Assembly: GCA_949126835.1 (NCBI GenBank)
Contig: OX421502.1
Coordinates: 31,725,227 to 31,789,226, forward strand
Source: Anisus vortex
Taxonomy: Eukaryota; Mollusca; Gastropoda; Planorbidae
Length of the DNA: 64,000 nucleotides
Direction: 5' to 3'
Under the pieces are notes generated by a model. That model worked only from the letters and a program-made list of their open reading frames with translations, was not told the DNA's origin and made no database searches. Below are positions 34,601-46,371 of this stretch, one piece after another. The translations under genes and the position numbers were made by a program. Position 1 is the stretch's first letter. The number at the start of each line of letters is the position of its first letter.

Positions 34601-37600
34601 TTTTAATAACAATCGGGTGAATTTAATGAATCATAATTCACATTTTCTACTGTTAGATTTCTAGGGAAGAAATTTTGACTGCAACTGCCTACCTGGACCT
34701 GTTCATCAGACATGTGACTGACCCCCATCTCCTGAAGGCTACTCTCAAGTTTGTCATGACGGAGAAGTACGACGACATGCAGATTCTGGAGTCACTCCTG
34801 CAGAGGATCAACTCCAATTCAAACGTAGGTCTTTGCTGGCATTCAGTGACTATGTTTCCTCCCAGTTTAGATCAAACACTTGGTGGTGAAGGATATTACA
34901 AACCATGATTTAGGCAGGGGATCTGGTGGCCAGCAGTCTCCCAAACCATCAACATGATGTCCTGTTTCAAATAGACAGGTCCCAGGGATGTTCATCAAAT
35001 AAGGAAAAAAGTAATAAAAAAAATATTATGTCCTCAGAAATTTTGATTTTTCTTTTAGCGTGTTATTACAGCCTACTTTTAACTATATCATATGCATGGT
35101 TGGATTTACTCTGCTAATAACAAAGACTTGTTTTCAAAAGTTATTTCCCCCCCCCCTTCCCCAGTTAATCAGTAACTAATGTACAAAGCAAAGTGATGAA
35201 AAAACATAAGAGACTAAAGATTGTTATTTATTGAAACCGTACTTTGTTTTTCTGTGTCTATTCAGAAGCACATTACACATTAAAGTGTAGAAGATAAATG
35301 TAATAAATCATTGGGGTCAGGCAAAGCAGCTCTGACCTGTGTTCAGCTGCAAAGGAATTGTGTGGCCAGTAATGCAGCAGACTGCTTTTATCGTGCTGTA
35401 GTTGAGACAACTAATGAGGCATCCACCAGGGCATTAATCAAAACTGAGTTGTGGCCCTTTAATTAAAAAAACTTTCTGTTTGTAACTGCACAAACCAAAC
35501 AGTGCTATCAAAAAGGCTACTCGTATGTAGTCTAATCTATAAAAAGGCTACTCGTATGTAGTCTAATCTATAAAAAGGCTACTCGTATGTAGTCTAATCT
35601 ATAGACGGCTTGTAAATCCATGCTTGGAATCCTGAGTATTGCCTTCAAATTTTTTTTTTTGTTTTTCTTCTTACAGTTGTCCATTGTGACTCTGGCTTTG
35701 TTCCACACCTTGATTGACCTGAACTGTGAAGATGTCATGTTCCAGTTGATATTCAGGTAACTTTAGATTATTGCTTGTAGTTTACAGACTAGCTTTCTGT
35801 GGTTTTGGGTCTAAGCTTGCACATTTGGATGAGTGTTTGAAATGATCATTAGTTGTTAGTTTTCCTGGTTTGCTCAGTCAACCCATTTCATTCCTCATAG
35901 CCAAACTGGAAAAGAAGTCATTGCCCCCCCCCCCCCCCCATCCCCAAATATAATACCCCTGTCACCAACAAATTAGCTAAATTTACAACACTCAGACACT
36001 CACTGAGTAGCATGGGGAAAAACGAGGTTACAAAAAGTGGTGAATGGTCAGGACAGTTGGAGGCCAGACAGCTGTCTAATGTGGATAAGATGTTGAGAAG
36101 TCAGAGTAGGAAGGGATTTGGAGGTGTAAGTTGGTCTGAGATTGAAGTTAGTTGGTCCTAGCCATAGACCTGAGTGTGAAGTGTAATTTTATACTGATGT
36201 AATTAGCAAACCGTGTTGAGGTGATGAGAAGTTCATTATTTTCTTGAATAGCAATTGTGATGTGTACAGGTAATAAATTACTTGCTGAAGAAACTGGCCT
36301 TGCACAAATTATTGCATGCGTCATGCTCAAATACTTAAACAATTTCAACATACAGACAAACCATGACAATTCAGATGATTTATATCAATAGTTCAGGTTT
36401 ACAAAGAGAGAGAGATCAGATTGCACTGAGCATGCTAACATAGCATGGATAGGCGCGCTATATAAATCATCATCATCATCAACCATAAAGTAAAGTACCC
36501 TTTTGACCAAATTGATCATAGGGCCGGTGAAGAAGCGTTCACCAGTTACTGTGGCCACGTCATACTAGGTCATTCTATGGCCAGCACAATGCACAGCCGC
36601 CTTAACATTACCCCAACTAAGGACTGGTACCCATCTGAGCTGGGCGGACACCTTCCAGACCCGGGAAAGAATCCTAGCCTTCACCAGGATTCGAACCCAG
36701 GACCTTCTGTACGCCAGTCGAACACGCTGCTGCCCAGCCACCATGCCGCATAGATCAACCATAACACTTTATTAAATGTTTTGTAAGCTAAACTTTGAAC
36801 AGCATTATTGTGAAATGTTTCTGTTTCTCTCTTCCTGAAGGTACCTCGTGCCGTGCACTCACGTGATGGTCAGCCAGCGCCTGTCGATCCGTGACCTCGA
36901 CCTCTACGGCAAGTCGGCTGAGAAGTTTTTGTCACTGAGGCCGTCCTGCTGCATCCAGGCATCCTTCTCCTCCCTCTCCCCCCAGGTCCTTCCTGTCACA
37001 CCCTCACCACAGCCGTCTGGCACAGTCGCTGCATCCCAGACACCAAGGTAGTCAGTCCCCTAACAGACATGGTTTTGTTCTTTCTGGCATGTTTTAGTTA
37101 AATTATAGCATGTTGTGTTATTTAACTTATTTTAATTGTCTGTGTTTACTTTGTTCTTTACTTATAGGGTTCACTGAACAAAGTGTAGTAAAAAAAATAC
37201 TTAAACTTTCAGTTTTTTTAGTATGCTCTCATACTCATATATTATTAATATTAATACTGTCAGGGGCGAACCGGCCGATTCCAAAAAAGCTAATTTTTCA
37301 GGAGAAGCAAAAAAACTGCAATAAAACATGCGTAAAGAAAGAATTGACATAGACATTTGTAGAAAAATCTATTGGACGATACTGCGAGATATTTTTAGAC
37401 ATCAATGGGGATTTCCTACGGCAGGTTCGGCCGGGTTGTGCCTGATAGTATGCAAATTTTCCTTCTCACTGTATTAAACATAACATGTTGCATACAGTTG
37501 GTAAGCTCTATCTAGTATAGCTCTTTGAACTTTTGAACTTGACGTCTTTAAATGAACAGCATTTCATCCAATAAACACGCATGCTTTACTAGTCACACCT

Positions 37601-40600
37601 TAAAAAGAAGATTTTTTGAAAGATTTTTTGGCATGCATAAATTCTTCCATGAAATTATTACTTTCTTGATTGTATGTTAGAATTTACTTGTTAGTTCAGT
37701 TGAAGAGTTTGTTATAAGGTAAAAAGGTTGCAATTTTTACTTCTGTATCATTATCTTTTGTTCAATTACTTAGTGACTTATTTTTAAACAACTCGGGATA
37801 TTTTTTCTAGATAGAAGATTATTACGTCCACTAGGCCCAAAACTCCTGCAGGGCGACAGGGATCCGTCGGTGGCAGGGATAGAACCCGCGACCTGTCAGT
37901 TGGTGTTTTTTGTTGACAGTCCGGTGTACTAACCGCTGGACCAGCCGGCTTCTATTGGCCTGAATCAAATCATTTTATACCTTGCATTACACTTAGAATT
38001 ATTATTATTTTTATAAAACAGGTTATCTGTTTTGATTTAGTATAAACAATGTCATGTTATCTTTCTGAGCCTATGGTGTCACAGAAAGAGGTTAGATTTG
38101 AAGGTAAAAAAAAGACAATTGGTTTAAAAGCGAGATTTGTACAGGCAAATTATATTATCATCCCTATTTGATATGTAGTGTAGTTGTCTAGCTAATGCTA
38201 AAAGTCTTCTTACAGTGAATATAATGTTCAGAATTTGGTTTCTTTCTCAATTTGTATGTTTTTAATTTAGTATTTTGTATATTTCATGTGAAATCACATG
38301 GACATAGCAACTGCACTTAGTTTAGTTTTTTGTTTAAATATTACTAATTCAAATGTAAAGTGAAATAGTGACAGTATAATCTTAACCCTTACAGTCCTGG
38401 GTGCGTAAATAGCGGAACTGAAGGCAGCATAGATAGAAGTAGGTCGGTACGGGAAGGGTTAAAGTATATTTACTTTTGTCATGAGAAAAAATCGTATAGC
38501 AGGTTTTGTCGTTATTAACACAATGTGCTCAATAGAAATTAATAAAATAATGTATTAAATTTAATTTGAAATAAATGAACAATCCTTTTTTTGTCCAATG
38601 AAAAACTTAGCAGACTTTGAAAAAAAAAATGTAGTGCATTTGCTTCTTTTTATAATCAAAAAGTTCTATGTTTTTGTTTTTGACATAATTTGAGTTTGAG
38701 AAACAGTGAAATTAAATTAGCTATAACTGTATAACATGGCCATTTGATCCATAGGGTCTATGAAGGATGGTTAACCAGTTTCTGCATAGAATAGGATCTT
38801 GTGGCTAGCACTATGTCCAGCCGCCTTTACTTTACTCCAACTTATACAAGGGCGCTCTATAGACCTGTGTTGACGTTTTGGGAGTTTTAACGAGTAGTTG
38901 AATCTGAGATCTTTAGACTGGCAGTCTGCCCTATTGACCAGACTCTGATGGGTACCTGACAGTAGTTAGGGATAAGTAATGACAGTTAAGCATTCTTCTC
39001 CCAGTATGCCGCATACCAATGATCCCGGGTTCAAATCTGTGAAGGTTAGGATTTGTTACCAGGTCTGGAGGGTGTCTATGAGTCTACACAGCTCATGGGT
39101 ACCCGACGTTAGTTGGAGATAAGTAATGGCTGGTGGGCATTTTGCTGGCCACACAGTCTCCTAGTCTGCTATAGTCACAGAAACTTGTGAACGCTGCTTC
39201 ACAGACTCGATAGATCTATAGATGGGTAGAATGTACGTTTTTTGTCTCTTTTTTCAGTATATTGTTTATTTAATGTAAGCCTTTAGCCATTACAACAGAA
39301 CAAAAAAAAAGTGTCTTTGAGACTAAAGTAATCTCTTTCTTACTGACCAGGAGCTCAACATTTTACACTCAGTTACCAGTGGCTGGCTCAACTTTTCCGC
39401 CCTCTCACCCAGAGGGACAGCAGCAAGGGGAGAGCAGCTATTTTGAATATCTGCACGACGCCCGGCGCAAGCTGGAGCAGACTGGCCAGGCCTGCCGCCG
39501 ATGGGCACACCCTTATGACGGGGAAAGCCCGCCCCCCGACAGCATCAAGAAGCTGGAGAAGGCTGAGCCCAAGGAGCCTACTAGCTGTGAGAAGCGAGAG
39601 CAGTCGCCCAAGACTGGCTACCTGGAAGTGGGCGCCATAGAAAAGCTGGAGACTTCCAACCAAGCCAAACCAGGGGCAGTCAATGTACAGCTGTTGTCTG
39701 TTAATTCCAGTGACAGTGCCAAAAAGGACGTGGTTGCCCCAAGCAATCCATTGTGCAATAGCGAGAAAGAGCTGGACCTCAAGCTGTTTGTCAGTCTTGA
39801 GGACGTGGAGTCCTTCACGGATTACCTGTCTGGCCTGAAGGTGAGCTGTGAAGGGGACAGTTATGGACACTCAATGGAGGAAGTGGCATCCTCTTTCAGT
39901 GAGTTCCTGGACTCAGTATCAGCCGAGCACGCCAGGAGTGTCAGTCAGAAAGCATCTAAAGCTTCTCACTCCCACAGTAGTACTTTGAATAGGATGGCAA
40001 AGTCTAGTAAACCTGAAGCAGTCAGTGGGGTTAATGCTGCAATAAATGTAACTGGTGCTGTAGGAAAGGCTGGTGAAAGTCTGAAGAACAAACAGTCCGA
40101 TGAGGCAAGTTTGACTGTTTCGGATACCAAGACTTCACCAGATGTCAAGTCAGCACAGCGGGAGCGCAGCGTGCCCAAAGACTTCCCCGCCACTTTGAGA
40201 CCCAGCCCGAATCCTCTGCATGCCATGACCTCCCCGCTGAAGCCGCTCCAGAGTTACGGGGACATGATGTCTCCCTTGAAATCTGAGGAGCCGCTCAGCC
40301 TTGGGTCGAGAAAACAACTCAACTACTCCAATGACCCACCAAACATAGGTGAGTAGCTTAATGGCTAGGGGTGGGAAATAATCATAGCTTAGACAGTAAA
40401 TTGTTGATAGAACTATATAAAATGCCAGCATAGTTCTAACCAAGATGAGGTAAAATCCATTCTCAGCTCTCTCAGTTCTAACTATAGCTAAGGTGAGCTA
40501 CTTTTAACGGGCTTCTTGCCAATCATTCAATGATCCATAAAGAAAATATATGTATCTTGGTAAACCCATTATTTTGTATTAGAACATTGATATAACTATG

Positions 40601-43600
40601 TCAATAACAATAAATAAACTTCTTAAACTCATGATTTTAATTTTTTGCTTCCCCTGAATATATCTTAATGAATTGAATGTGAATGTATTATCTGTTTTCC
40701 GCCAGGTCCGTTTCTGTGTAACTTGCTGTCCAGACTGGAGGGAATGATGGGCAATTCTCTGTACTCAAACCTCCTCTTGACGGACATCATATCCAGGCTG
40801 GCCTCCTACCCGCAGCCCTTGCTTCGGTCATTTCTTCTAAACCACAACCTGGTGTTCCAGCCCACAGTGAAGTCACTGTTCCAGGCAAGTAGATTTTCTT
40901 AGCTTCCACAACTAACACAAGTAGTCTGTCGGTACATTTAGTGTTTGGTCCTATCAAATATCTTAAAAAGAAAATCAGCATTAGTCAGCATCAGGGCTTG
41001 GAAAGGCTTCTGTAACTTGATAGAAAAACTTGGGAATAGAAGTCACAAGACACAAAGCCCGTAATATAATGTTTAAAAATAAAACAAGCATTAAGAATCA
41101 GTTTCTAAAAAAACAACTTATGTTAATTCTAAGAACACAGAAGAAGGTGTGATATCTAGATGTAGGATCTTAGCTTTAAATGGACATGCTGCTAATTGAA
41201 ATACAATACCAACACGATATTGTCTTGTTGTAGTAAACTTTGCTAATCATACAAGTCTAAAAGAAACAGAAGTTGAATATTTTTCATGTTTAGACTTCCA
41301 TTTGTGGATGAACATTTGTAAAGAATTAAGGCTGAAGGCAGTAGTTTTTTATTTTTTTTTATTGTTTAGAAATAAACAAACTTAATACATTAAAACATTG
41401 CAAGACTGCTACATTCCAACCAATGATAATTGTTGACTGCAATTATCTTTTGTCAAAAGTGAGTGTCTGTAAAATATGAGATAGATGATAATACTCACCA
41501 CACTATGTTTCTAGGTAGATGAACTCTGTGAAATGCTTTTGAAACTCAAGGACTATGGCATCTGTCTGATGTGTTGTTATATTATAACAAAAGTGTTCAC
41601 ACTGTTTTCATGCTACATTGTAAATCCTGTACAAATATTTACACCTGTGTATTGGAAATTCGCTTTCCATAGCTACATTTAAAGTGCAATTGTATGCATT
41701 TGTCCTTATCCCTAAATGATCACATTCAAATTACGTTTCCTTGAGATGAAGAGATTGCTCAGGATATACTGGCTGTTTGCCACAATTGTGATTCTTTGCT
41801 GTCATGATACATGTATAACTGTAGACTTGTTCAGTTAGTGAGTAAAATGTTGTTATAATCAAAGTCTCTCTCCCCAGGTGCTGTCATCGCTGAGGCAGAA
41901 AGTAGAGAGCTTCTCTGTCACTGTCAAGCAGTTTGATGTCATGGTCAACAGTGCCAGGCATAACTTGACCCAGCGTGAGGACATGCTGTATCAGTTCTAC
42001 GACCATGACCCCGTCAGTTTCCCGTCCGCTCAGCCGACGGTGCTGCTCAACCCTGCCAGAATCCGTGCCGACACAATAGACTTGGGAGTTCCAGCCAGGG
42101 GTAATCACTTTTACTTATTTACTTTGAGCTTTCCCTCTATACTATACATTTAAACATTGCAGACAACTCTCTTTTTAGTACAAGGAAGCAACTACTTCAT
42201 AAATAGTATCTTTAATTTAATGTCAGAATACAATAGATGAATTATATATTCATTTGTTTGTTTTTAATTTTTTTTGGACAAGGAATAAAATTTTGACAAT
42301 AATAATAATAATAATAATATTTGTATAGCGCTGCCAACAAACATAATGTAAGCTCAGTGCGCGTTTAACATACAACTAAGAATACGGATATTACCCAAGG
42401 CCAGGTGACAGAGCTAAATGACAATGAAAAACATTTGTATACATTTCAGACAAAAAAAAGGTGACGTTAAGTGATTTATTCTTTCGACGACCTGCTAAAG
42501 GAAAACTGGCCTCTTCAAATAAAGACCAACTCCAACATATACAGGTAAACAAGTGTTGTCTTTTCAATAATTTAACATTGGCCCAGTATTTACAATTGCA
42601 AAAAAACATTTCTATTCCTTTGTCCTGATAACTTGTAGTATTAAAATGATGCTTTCTTTATTTTGGTCATTTTTTTTTTCTTTCTAAAATTTATCTAAAC
42701 TGGCCATCGCATAAAAAAGTCTCAAAAGACATTTATCAGGAAGAAAGAAGGTCTCAGTGGTCGCTGTTGGAGCATTAACCCTGGAGCAAAATAGTATGTA
42801 AAAAATTCTTAAGTGGAGGAGAGGAAACTGGAATCAAGATTTTTTTGTTCTGAGCATTCTGACACATCATTCACATGGCCAGAAGTTTGTCTGTTTCCAT
42901 TGTATTGGTCTTATCTCAAGTTTCAATAGATAAAACTGAACAGCTTGTTAAACTTTAACTGAAATTTTCCTCTTTTCTAAATGAAAAACTTTCTCATGGG
43001 CGTGACTTGTATTAAAGGATGCTTTGAAAAACCAAGGTGTTCATTTAGTAAATTGACAAGTTTTTAGCAGTAATGTATCTTGTGCAACACTTACTCTTTC
43101 CATAACGGTGAGTGCTGTTATCATTGTCCTGGCCACTCAATAACACTCTGATCCGATGCTTTAATTTTATAGTTTTTGTTACGCCATGTAAAAGCCTTAT
43201 TCTGTATGAAAACCAATGTGGAACAAACACTATAAAGCTATGTAATATATAAAATATGGCTGAGCGGTAGCCCGTTTAACTGGTGAACCGTAGGTCCTGG
43301 GTTCAAAACCTGGTGAAGGCTAGGTTTGTTTTCAATGTCTGGAGGGCATTCCTGAGTCTACACGGCTCTGATAAGTACCTGACATTAGTTAGTGAATAAG
43401 TAAAGGCGGCTGGCAATGTGCTGGCCACACAATCTCCTATAATGCCAAGGCCACAGAAACTTGTGAACGCTGCTTCACTGGCCCTACGGATCTAATTGGT
43501 CAAATGGGATACTTTTTTTATATAATATATAATACAATTTTTTAAAAAGCTATAAAGAATTTTGTTTGTTGTTGTTTATTTCCATCTATACCTGTTTTCA

Positions 43601-43808
43601 TCTGCAGGTTGACGGTCAGCCGGGCTATCGCTTCATCAGCACCAGCGATGCCCAAACCAGTGGAGTTGAGTCTGGCGGAGGGCACCCTCTGGTCGTGTGG
43701 AATGCTGTGTACTGTGCTTTGATTCTGGACGAGTTCTTGAAAGAGCTGGCCGCTCTGTCCCAGGAGCACTCCGTCCTGCACCTGGATGAAGGCTACTTGA
43801 GCAGTTGA
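25609..43808 (+). CDS. FHIP1: FHIP1 (FAM160A-type), FHF complex subunit HOOK-interacting protein 1
   Basis: The product is the FHIP subunit of the FTS-Hook-FHIP complex, a cytosolic adaptor. In vertebrates FHIP1B binds Rab5 and recruits Hook and dynein to early endosomes; that role is inferred here. Sixteen exons give about 1063 residues (human FHIP1A about 1040). Family landmarks are in order: CLEVFQNHWKQ (res 28-38), HEKLRLQQLRLFELIISQSK (exon 3), IHREGPVGQRARDALLLIM (exon 5), GLSGLYSSLPRR and FSNAVIQVAHPLV (exons 6-7), GFLVPVLAPALHQ, TATAYLDLFIR (exon 9), RYLVPCTHVMVSQRL and DLYGKSAEKFLSL (exon 11), YFEYLHDARR and PYDGE (exon 12). Then LASYPQPLLRSFLLNHNLVF (exon 13) and DEFLKELAALSQEHSVL near the C-terminus. 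Residues about 560-800 are a low-complexity Ser/Lys-rich linker, as in relatives. I cannot separate the 1A from the 1B vertebrate paralogue; one pre-duplication orthologue is likely. Confidence 0.95.
28326..28505 (-). mobile_element. Old SINE family A copy in FHIP1 intron 4
   Basis: A diverged reverse copy: GTGGCTAGCTCAAGCCACCT, TTACTTTCCCCAGTTAG, then GGATTTGAACCTGTGACCTT and a degraded tRNA-like head. Confidence 0.55.
29602..31071 (+). other. FHIP1 intron 6, no classified element
   Basis: 1470 bp of AT-rich sequence between the AVIQ and VAHPL codons. No SINE, LINE or ORF is recognised. Confidence 0.6.
31831..31886 (+). CDS. FHIP1: FHIP1 micro-exon 8, 56 nt, frame-critical
   Basis: After a TAACTGCCAG acceptor the exon reads EIPGLPIPLLDTEMFRVS plus two bases, and joins to exon 9 as ...VSKEEILTATAYL. 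Exon 7 ends in phase 0 while exon 9 needs two incoming bases, so skipping this exon breaks the frame. Three GT dinucleotides, at 31879, 31883 and 31887, would give 48, 52 or 56 nt; only 56 nt keeps the reading frame, although GTAAGT at 31883 is the best donor match. The codons before VSKEE have no counterpart in the human proteins and may be a lineage-specific loop. Confidence 0.7.
31887..34664 (+). other. FHIP1 intron 8 with one R1 fragment
   Basis: At about 2.8 kb this is the longest intron. An R1 end module lies at 34445-34508 (CTTATCTTATAAATTACAGA, TGCTCCTTCTATAAAGAAGA, TTGCGCCCTACGCA). The rest is AT-rich and unclassified. Confidence 0.65.
35512..35605. repeat. Three tandem 31-bp units in FHIP1 intron 9
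   Basis: AAAAAGGCTACTCGTATGTA followed by GTCTAATCTAT is repeated three times with no change between copies, so the amplification is recent. Confidence 0.95.
35850..36480 (+). mobile_element. R1 middle fragment and LINE tail in FHIP1 intron 10
   Basis: TAGTTTTCCTGGTTTGCTCA and GTCAACCCATTTCATTCC (35857-35900) match R1 middle blocks; a C-homopolymer lies at about 35925-35939. At 36451-36480, GCGCGCTATATAAATCATCA with an (ATC)n tail is the 3' end signature shared with the LINE at 7954-8347. Confidence 0.5.
36488..36747 (-). mobile_element. SINE family A, near full length, in FHIP1 intron 10
   Basis: The clearest copy in the window: AAGTACCCTTTTGACCAAAT, GGGCCGGTGAAGAAGCGTTC, CCAGTTACTGTGGCCACGTC, ATGGCCAGCACAATGCACAG, then the head GGATTCGAACCCAGGACCTT, GTACGCCAGTCGAACACGCT, CAGCCACCATGCCGC. 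It ends about 95 bp before the exon 11 acceptor. Confidence 0.85.
37805..37955 (-). mobile_element. SINE family B, best-preserved copy, in FHIP1 intron 11
   Basis: Reverse copy containing GAAGATTATTACGTCCACTA, GGCCCAAAACTCCTGCAGGG, GGGATAGAACCCGCGACCTG, TTGACAGTCCGGTGTACTAA, CCGCTGGACCAGCCGGC. In sense it has both pol III boxes intact (CTGGTCCAGCGGTTAGTA; GGTCGCGGGTTCTATCCC). Confidence 0.85.
38741..39225. mobile_element. Two SINE family A copies in opposite orientation, FHIP1 intron 11
   Basis: 38741-38960 is a diverged reverse copy (CATTTGATCCATAGGGTCTA, CTTTACTTTACTCCAACTTA). 38961-39225 is a plus-strand copy with head CCCGGGTTCAAATCTGTGAA, then GGTCTGGAGGGTGTCTATGA, GCTGGCCACACAGTC and CTTGTGAACGCTGCTTCACA. 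A CTGATGGGTACCTGACA segment at 38945 shows that parts of the two overlap or recombined. They end about 125 bp before exon 12. Confidence 0.65.
40885..41877 (+). other. FHIP1: FHIP1 intron 13, GC-AG type
   Basis: The donor is TTCCAG|GCAAGTAG and the acceptor TCTCTCCCCAG|GTGCTG. The nearest GT (at 40889) would shift the frame. With the GC donor, LFQ joins VLSSLRQKVESF in frame, matching SLLQVLGSVKNKIENF-type sequence of relatives. CAG|GCAAGT is the classic strong GC donor context. Confidence 0.85.
42298..42345 (-). mobile_element. LINE 3' tail in FHIP1 intron 14
   Basis: (AAT)n followed by ATTTGTATAGCGCTGCCAAC: reverse-oriented copy of the GCGCTATA plus (ATT)n LINE end. Confidence 0.55.
43258..43515 (+). 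mobile_element. SINE family A in FHIP1 intron 15
   Basis: Sense copy: GGCTGAGCGGTAGCCCGTTT, GTAGGTCCTGGGTTCAAAAC, CTGGTGAAGGCTAGG, TGCTGGCCACACAATCTCCT, CTTGTGAACGCTGCTTCACT, then GGATCTAATTGGTCAAATGG. It ends about 90 bp before the last exon. Confidence 0.85.
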
Positions 43809-46080
43809 TAGGCCCCCGTGTCTTTAGAATTTTTCTTTACATGCTGAATGGGGATAGCTATGGTACTTAAGTTTAGTTTTGTGTTGCTTAATGCTTTTAC
43901 CCCTTAATTACCTGCCCCTAAGCAATTAATTTTTTTATTTTTATTTTGTAGTAAAACTCAAATGTAGCATTAATATTATATTTAATTACAAAATATGAGC
44001 AAATATGATTTTAATGTATTATTTTTGTGGGTGTATATTTATGAGATGTGTCAAAGTAATTTATACAAAATGGATTCATGTATAACCTATAGCAAGTTTA
44101 TCCTTGAACTTACTACATCAGCCTGTAACGTGAAACATACACACCCGCCTAGCGGGGTTATTCAAATGTAAACTTTTTTTTGAAGGAGCACCATGGGTGT
44201 AAGTTTGTGGAGAACGCTTTTAACCATCACCAACCATGGGAATGTGTGGCTTAAATACAGCAACATTTATAACTTTAAAAAAAAAAATCAATCAGAAACA
44301 TGGTATGTATAACTACATTTAAAGACCATATAGAAACATCTAATCAGAGACATTTTCTAGAAAGCCGTACAGGATATCTAATGTAGAGTTCTGAGGATGG
44401 GAACAGCAGTGTCAAGCATTTTTGTTAAAAAGTACAATACCTGGCAAACCAAACTTGATTTTTGTAATCTTGAGAGACTTAATTTTCTAAGTTTGACATT
44501 GCCTCTTTGTCCTTTGTAACGCGTTAGTTTTCTTTGCTAATGTTACTAATATATTGGAGTTTGCAAGTTGTTGTTATTTTTTCACTTGAAAAGTAGTTCA
44601 GTACACACTTTTGTATAAAAAGGGCAGAGGTCATACCTAAATATTTTGTATATATATATATATGACCCTGTGGTTGTTTGCCCTGCATTCTTCAATTATT
44701 TGTTAACTAACAAGTGTTATATTTTCACTAACCCAATTGTTCTCTGTTTGTGTAAATCCTTGGCTTTCTGTTTCATTGAGCAATCACTGTTCAACTTTTT
44801 TTTGTTCACATATCATCTATTTGACTCTAGTCCCACATTTGTTTGTGTGTTAATGTTAAGTTTTTCACCCATAGTTCTATTAAATTCTTTCATTTAGTCA
44901 TGCTAAAGTTAAAAGAGCTGTTTTATTGCAATATAATGTTATCATTATCTATAATGTTATATCAATTTCACTTTAAAGCATTACAATTGTATACAGAAAT
45001 GTTATGTGTAGCTTTGTTTTCCTAACAGAATCAAAATAACTATCCTTAATAACTATAAAGTAAATACAAATCTGATGTATCATTATCATCATTATACATA
45101 TGGTTCTGTTTTTACCATTACAATTGTATGTGTTAACGGTAACAGAATTTGTTACACGGATGTACTGGTAATGTGATATATATAGATAAATGCACATTAG
45201 TATTGTTATTGCAAAATGTTGTATGTAAAAAGAAGTTAAAACATCACAATAACTTAATTAAGAAAGACATAGAATAGAAATAACTGTTTGTTCCTGGGTT
45301 CTAGGTCCCAGTATTCTGTGACCACTGCGCAGCTTCACACAGTCGATAGAGTTGATTATTTTAGTTCTAATGTCTACAGATTGTGAAGGTGAAAAATTGA
45401 GATAGTTTTCGATGCAACATATTGCAATAACAATTCTGGTGATGTATAAAGTTTGTGCTAAAGAAAGCATTACCTTTTTGTATATTTAAACAGAACTACC
45501 CCTGTACCTGTTTCATTTTGTGCCTAAACATTGAAAATTATATTTACACCAGAAGTAACATTTAGAATTTAGAGAGATCAAATTTTGTTCACTGGAGATG
45601 AAGGTGCTATTCAAAAACTGAAAAAGTATTAATAGAGAGTAGACTACAGATAAAGTGGTTTCTTTTATATATTGATGTTTGGAAATTATTGCGTAATTAT
45701 TGATTGTAAGTTTTGGCAGGGTCTGTGATGTGATCTTTGTATGTCAATTTAAATGTCATATGTTAAATTATATATGGTAATTGATCTAAAGTTTATTTAA
45801 AGTGTAAATAGGTATGACAATTTATATTGTAACATATTTAGCTTGTTATGACAATACAGTAATTGTATTGGTTTTTTTTCCCATTATCCCTTTTCTGGTA
45901 TGACTGTGGTTCATAATGATGGGACAATTGTCCTGTAAGTGAAAGGGAGAAAACACTGTTGTCCCCAGTGTTTCTATATCAGAAAATAAAGTTGGGAAGT
46001 TGTAGCACACATGTAATCAACTCAATCAGTTAAAGAAAAGCTGTATTAAAATGCTGGCCACACACACACAAAAGCCTTGA
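43809..46080 (+). other. FHIP1: Probable FHIP1 3' UTR and downstream region
   Basis: Long AT-rich sequence after the stop with only short non-conserved frames. A canonical AATAAA at 45985-45990, followed by a GT-containing stretch, is the best candidate poly(A) signal. This would imply a 3' UTR of about 2.2 kb. Transcript data are absent, so the end is a guess. Confidence 0.4.
45985..45990 (+). promoter_or_regulatory. Candidate poly(A) signal AATAAA
   Basis: CAGAAAATAAAGTTGGGAAG is the first clear canonical hexamer with G/T-rich sequence just downstream. Another AATAAA is at about 47080. Confidence 0.3.
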
Positions 46081-46087
46081 TTCTATG

Positions 46088-46210
46088 TGGCCCCCTGGTC
46101 TTGCGGCTAGTACTCCAGACTGTCAACCCGGTGACATGAGCCCAAACCCTGCTGCCGACCATTACCTGTCGGCCCGCATGAGGTGTTAGTGATGGACTTT
46201 AGCCTATAAG
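46088..46210 (+). mobile_element. SINE family B, diverged sense copy
   Basis: GGCCCCCTGGTCTTGCGGCT, AGTACTCCAGACTGTCAACC, then AACCCTGCTGCCGACCATTA and CTGTCGGCCCGCATGAGGTG correspond to the sense order of family B. Confidence 0.6.
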
Positions 46211-46371
46211 AGGCACGTCCAGCCAGCTATAGAAGCATCTCGAATAGAATTAAAACAATGCTCGCAGTGAGAGGTACAATGCAGACCTGACTTTGTAATC
46301 TGATACAGGACAAGGAAAATGATCACCGGAACATTTTATAAAGAAGGTAGAGAAACAAATATTATATTTTG

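Larger units (their letters stand above)
25560..43808 (+). other. FHIP1: FHIP1 exon-intron map
   Basis: Coding exons: 25609-25722, 26414-26558, 27158-27367, 27743-27842, 28640-28817, 29443-29601, 31072-31158, 31831-31886, 34665-34824, 35677-35756, 36841-37047, 39351-40348, 40706-40884, 41878-42100, 42450-42544, 43608-43808. They total 3192 nt including TGA, and every junction phase agrees. The first exon also carries 5' UTR from 25560 after a TTTCTTTACAG acceptor. The start ATG at 25609 is chosen because MSWFKRG opens the protein and an in-frame TAG (25603-25605) lies two codons before it. All introns are GT-AG except intron 13, which is GC-AG. Intron sizes run from 349 bp to about 2.8 kb. 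Exon 12 (998 nt) encodes the variable linker as a single piece. Confidence 0.9.

Noticed and set aside
39388..39870. 160-codon antisense frame opposite FHIP1 exon 12
   Set aside because: Shadow of a real coding exon; no domain.
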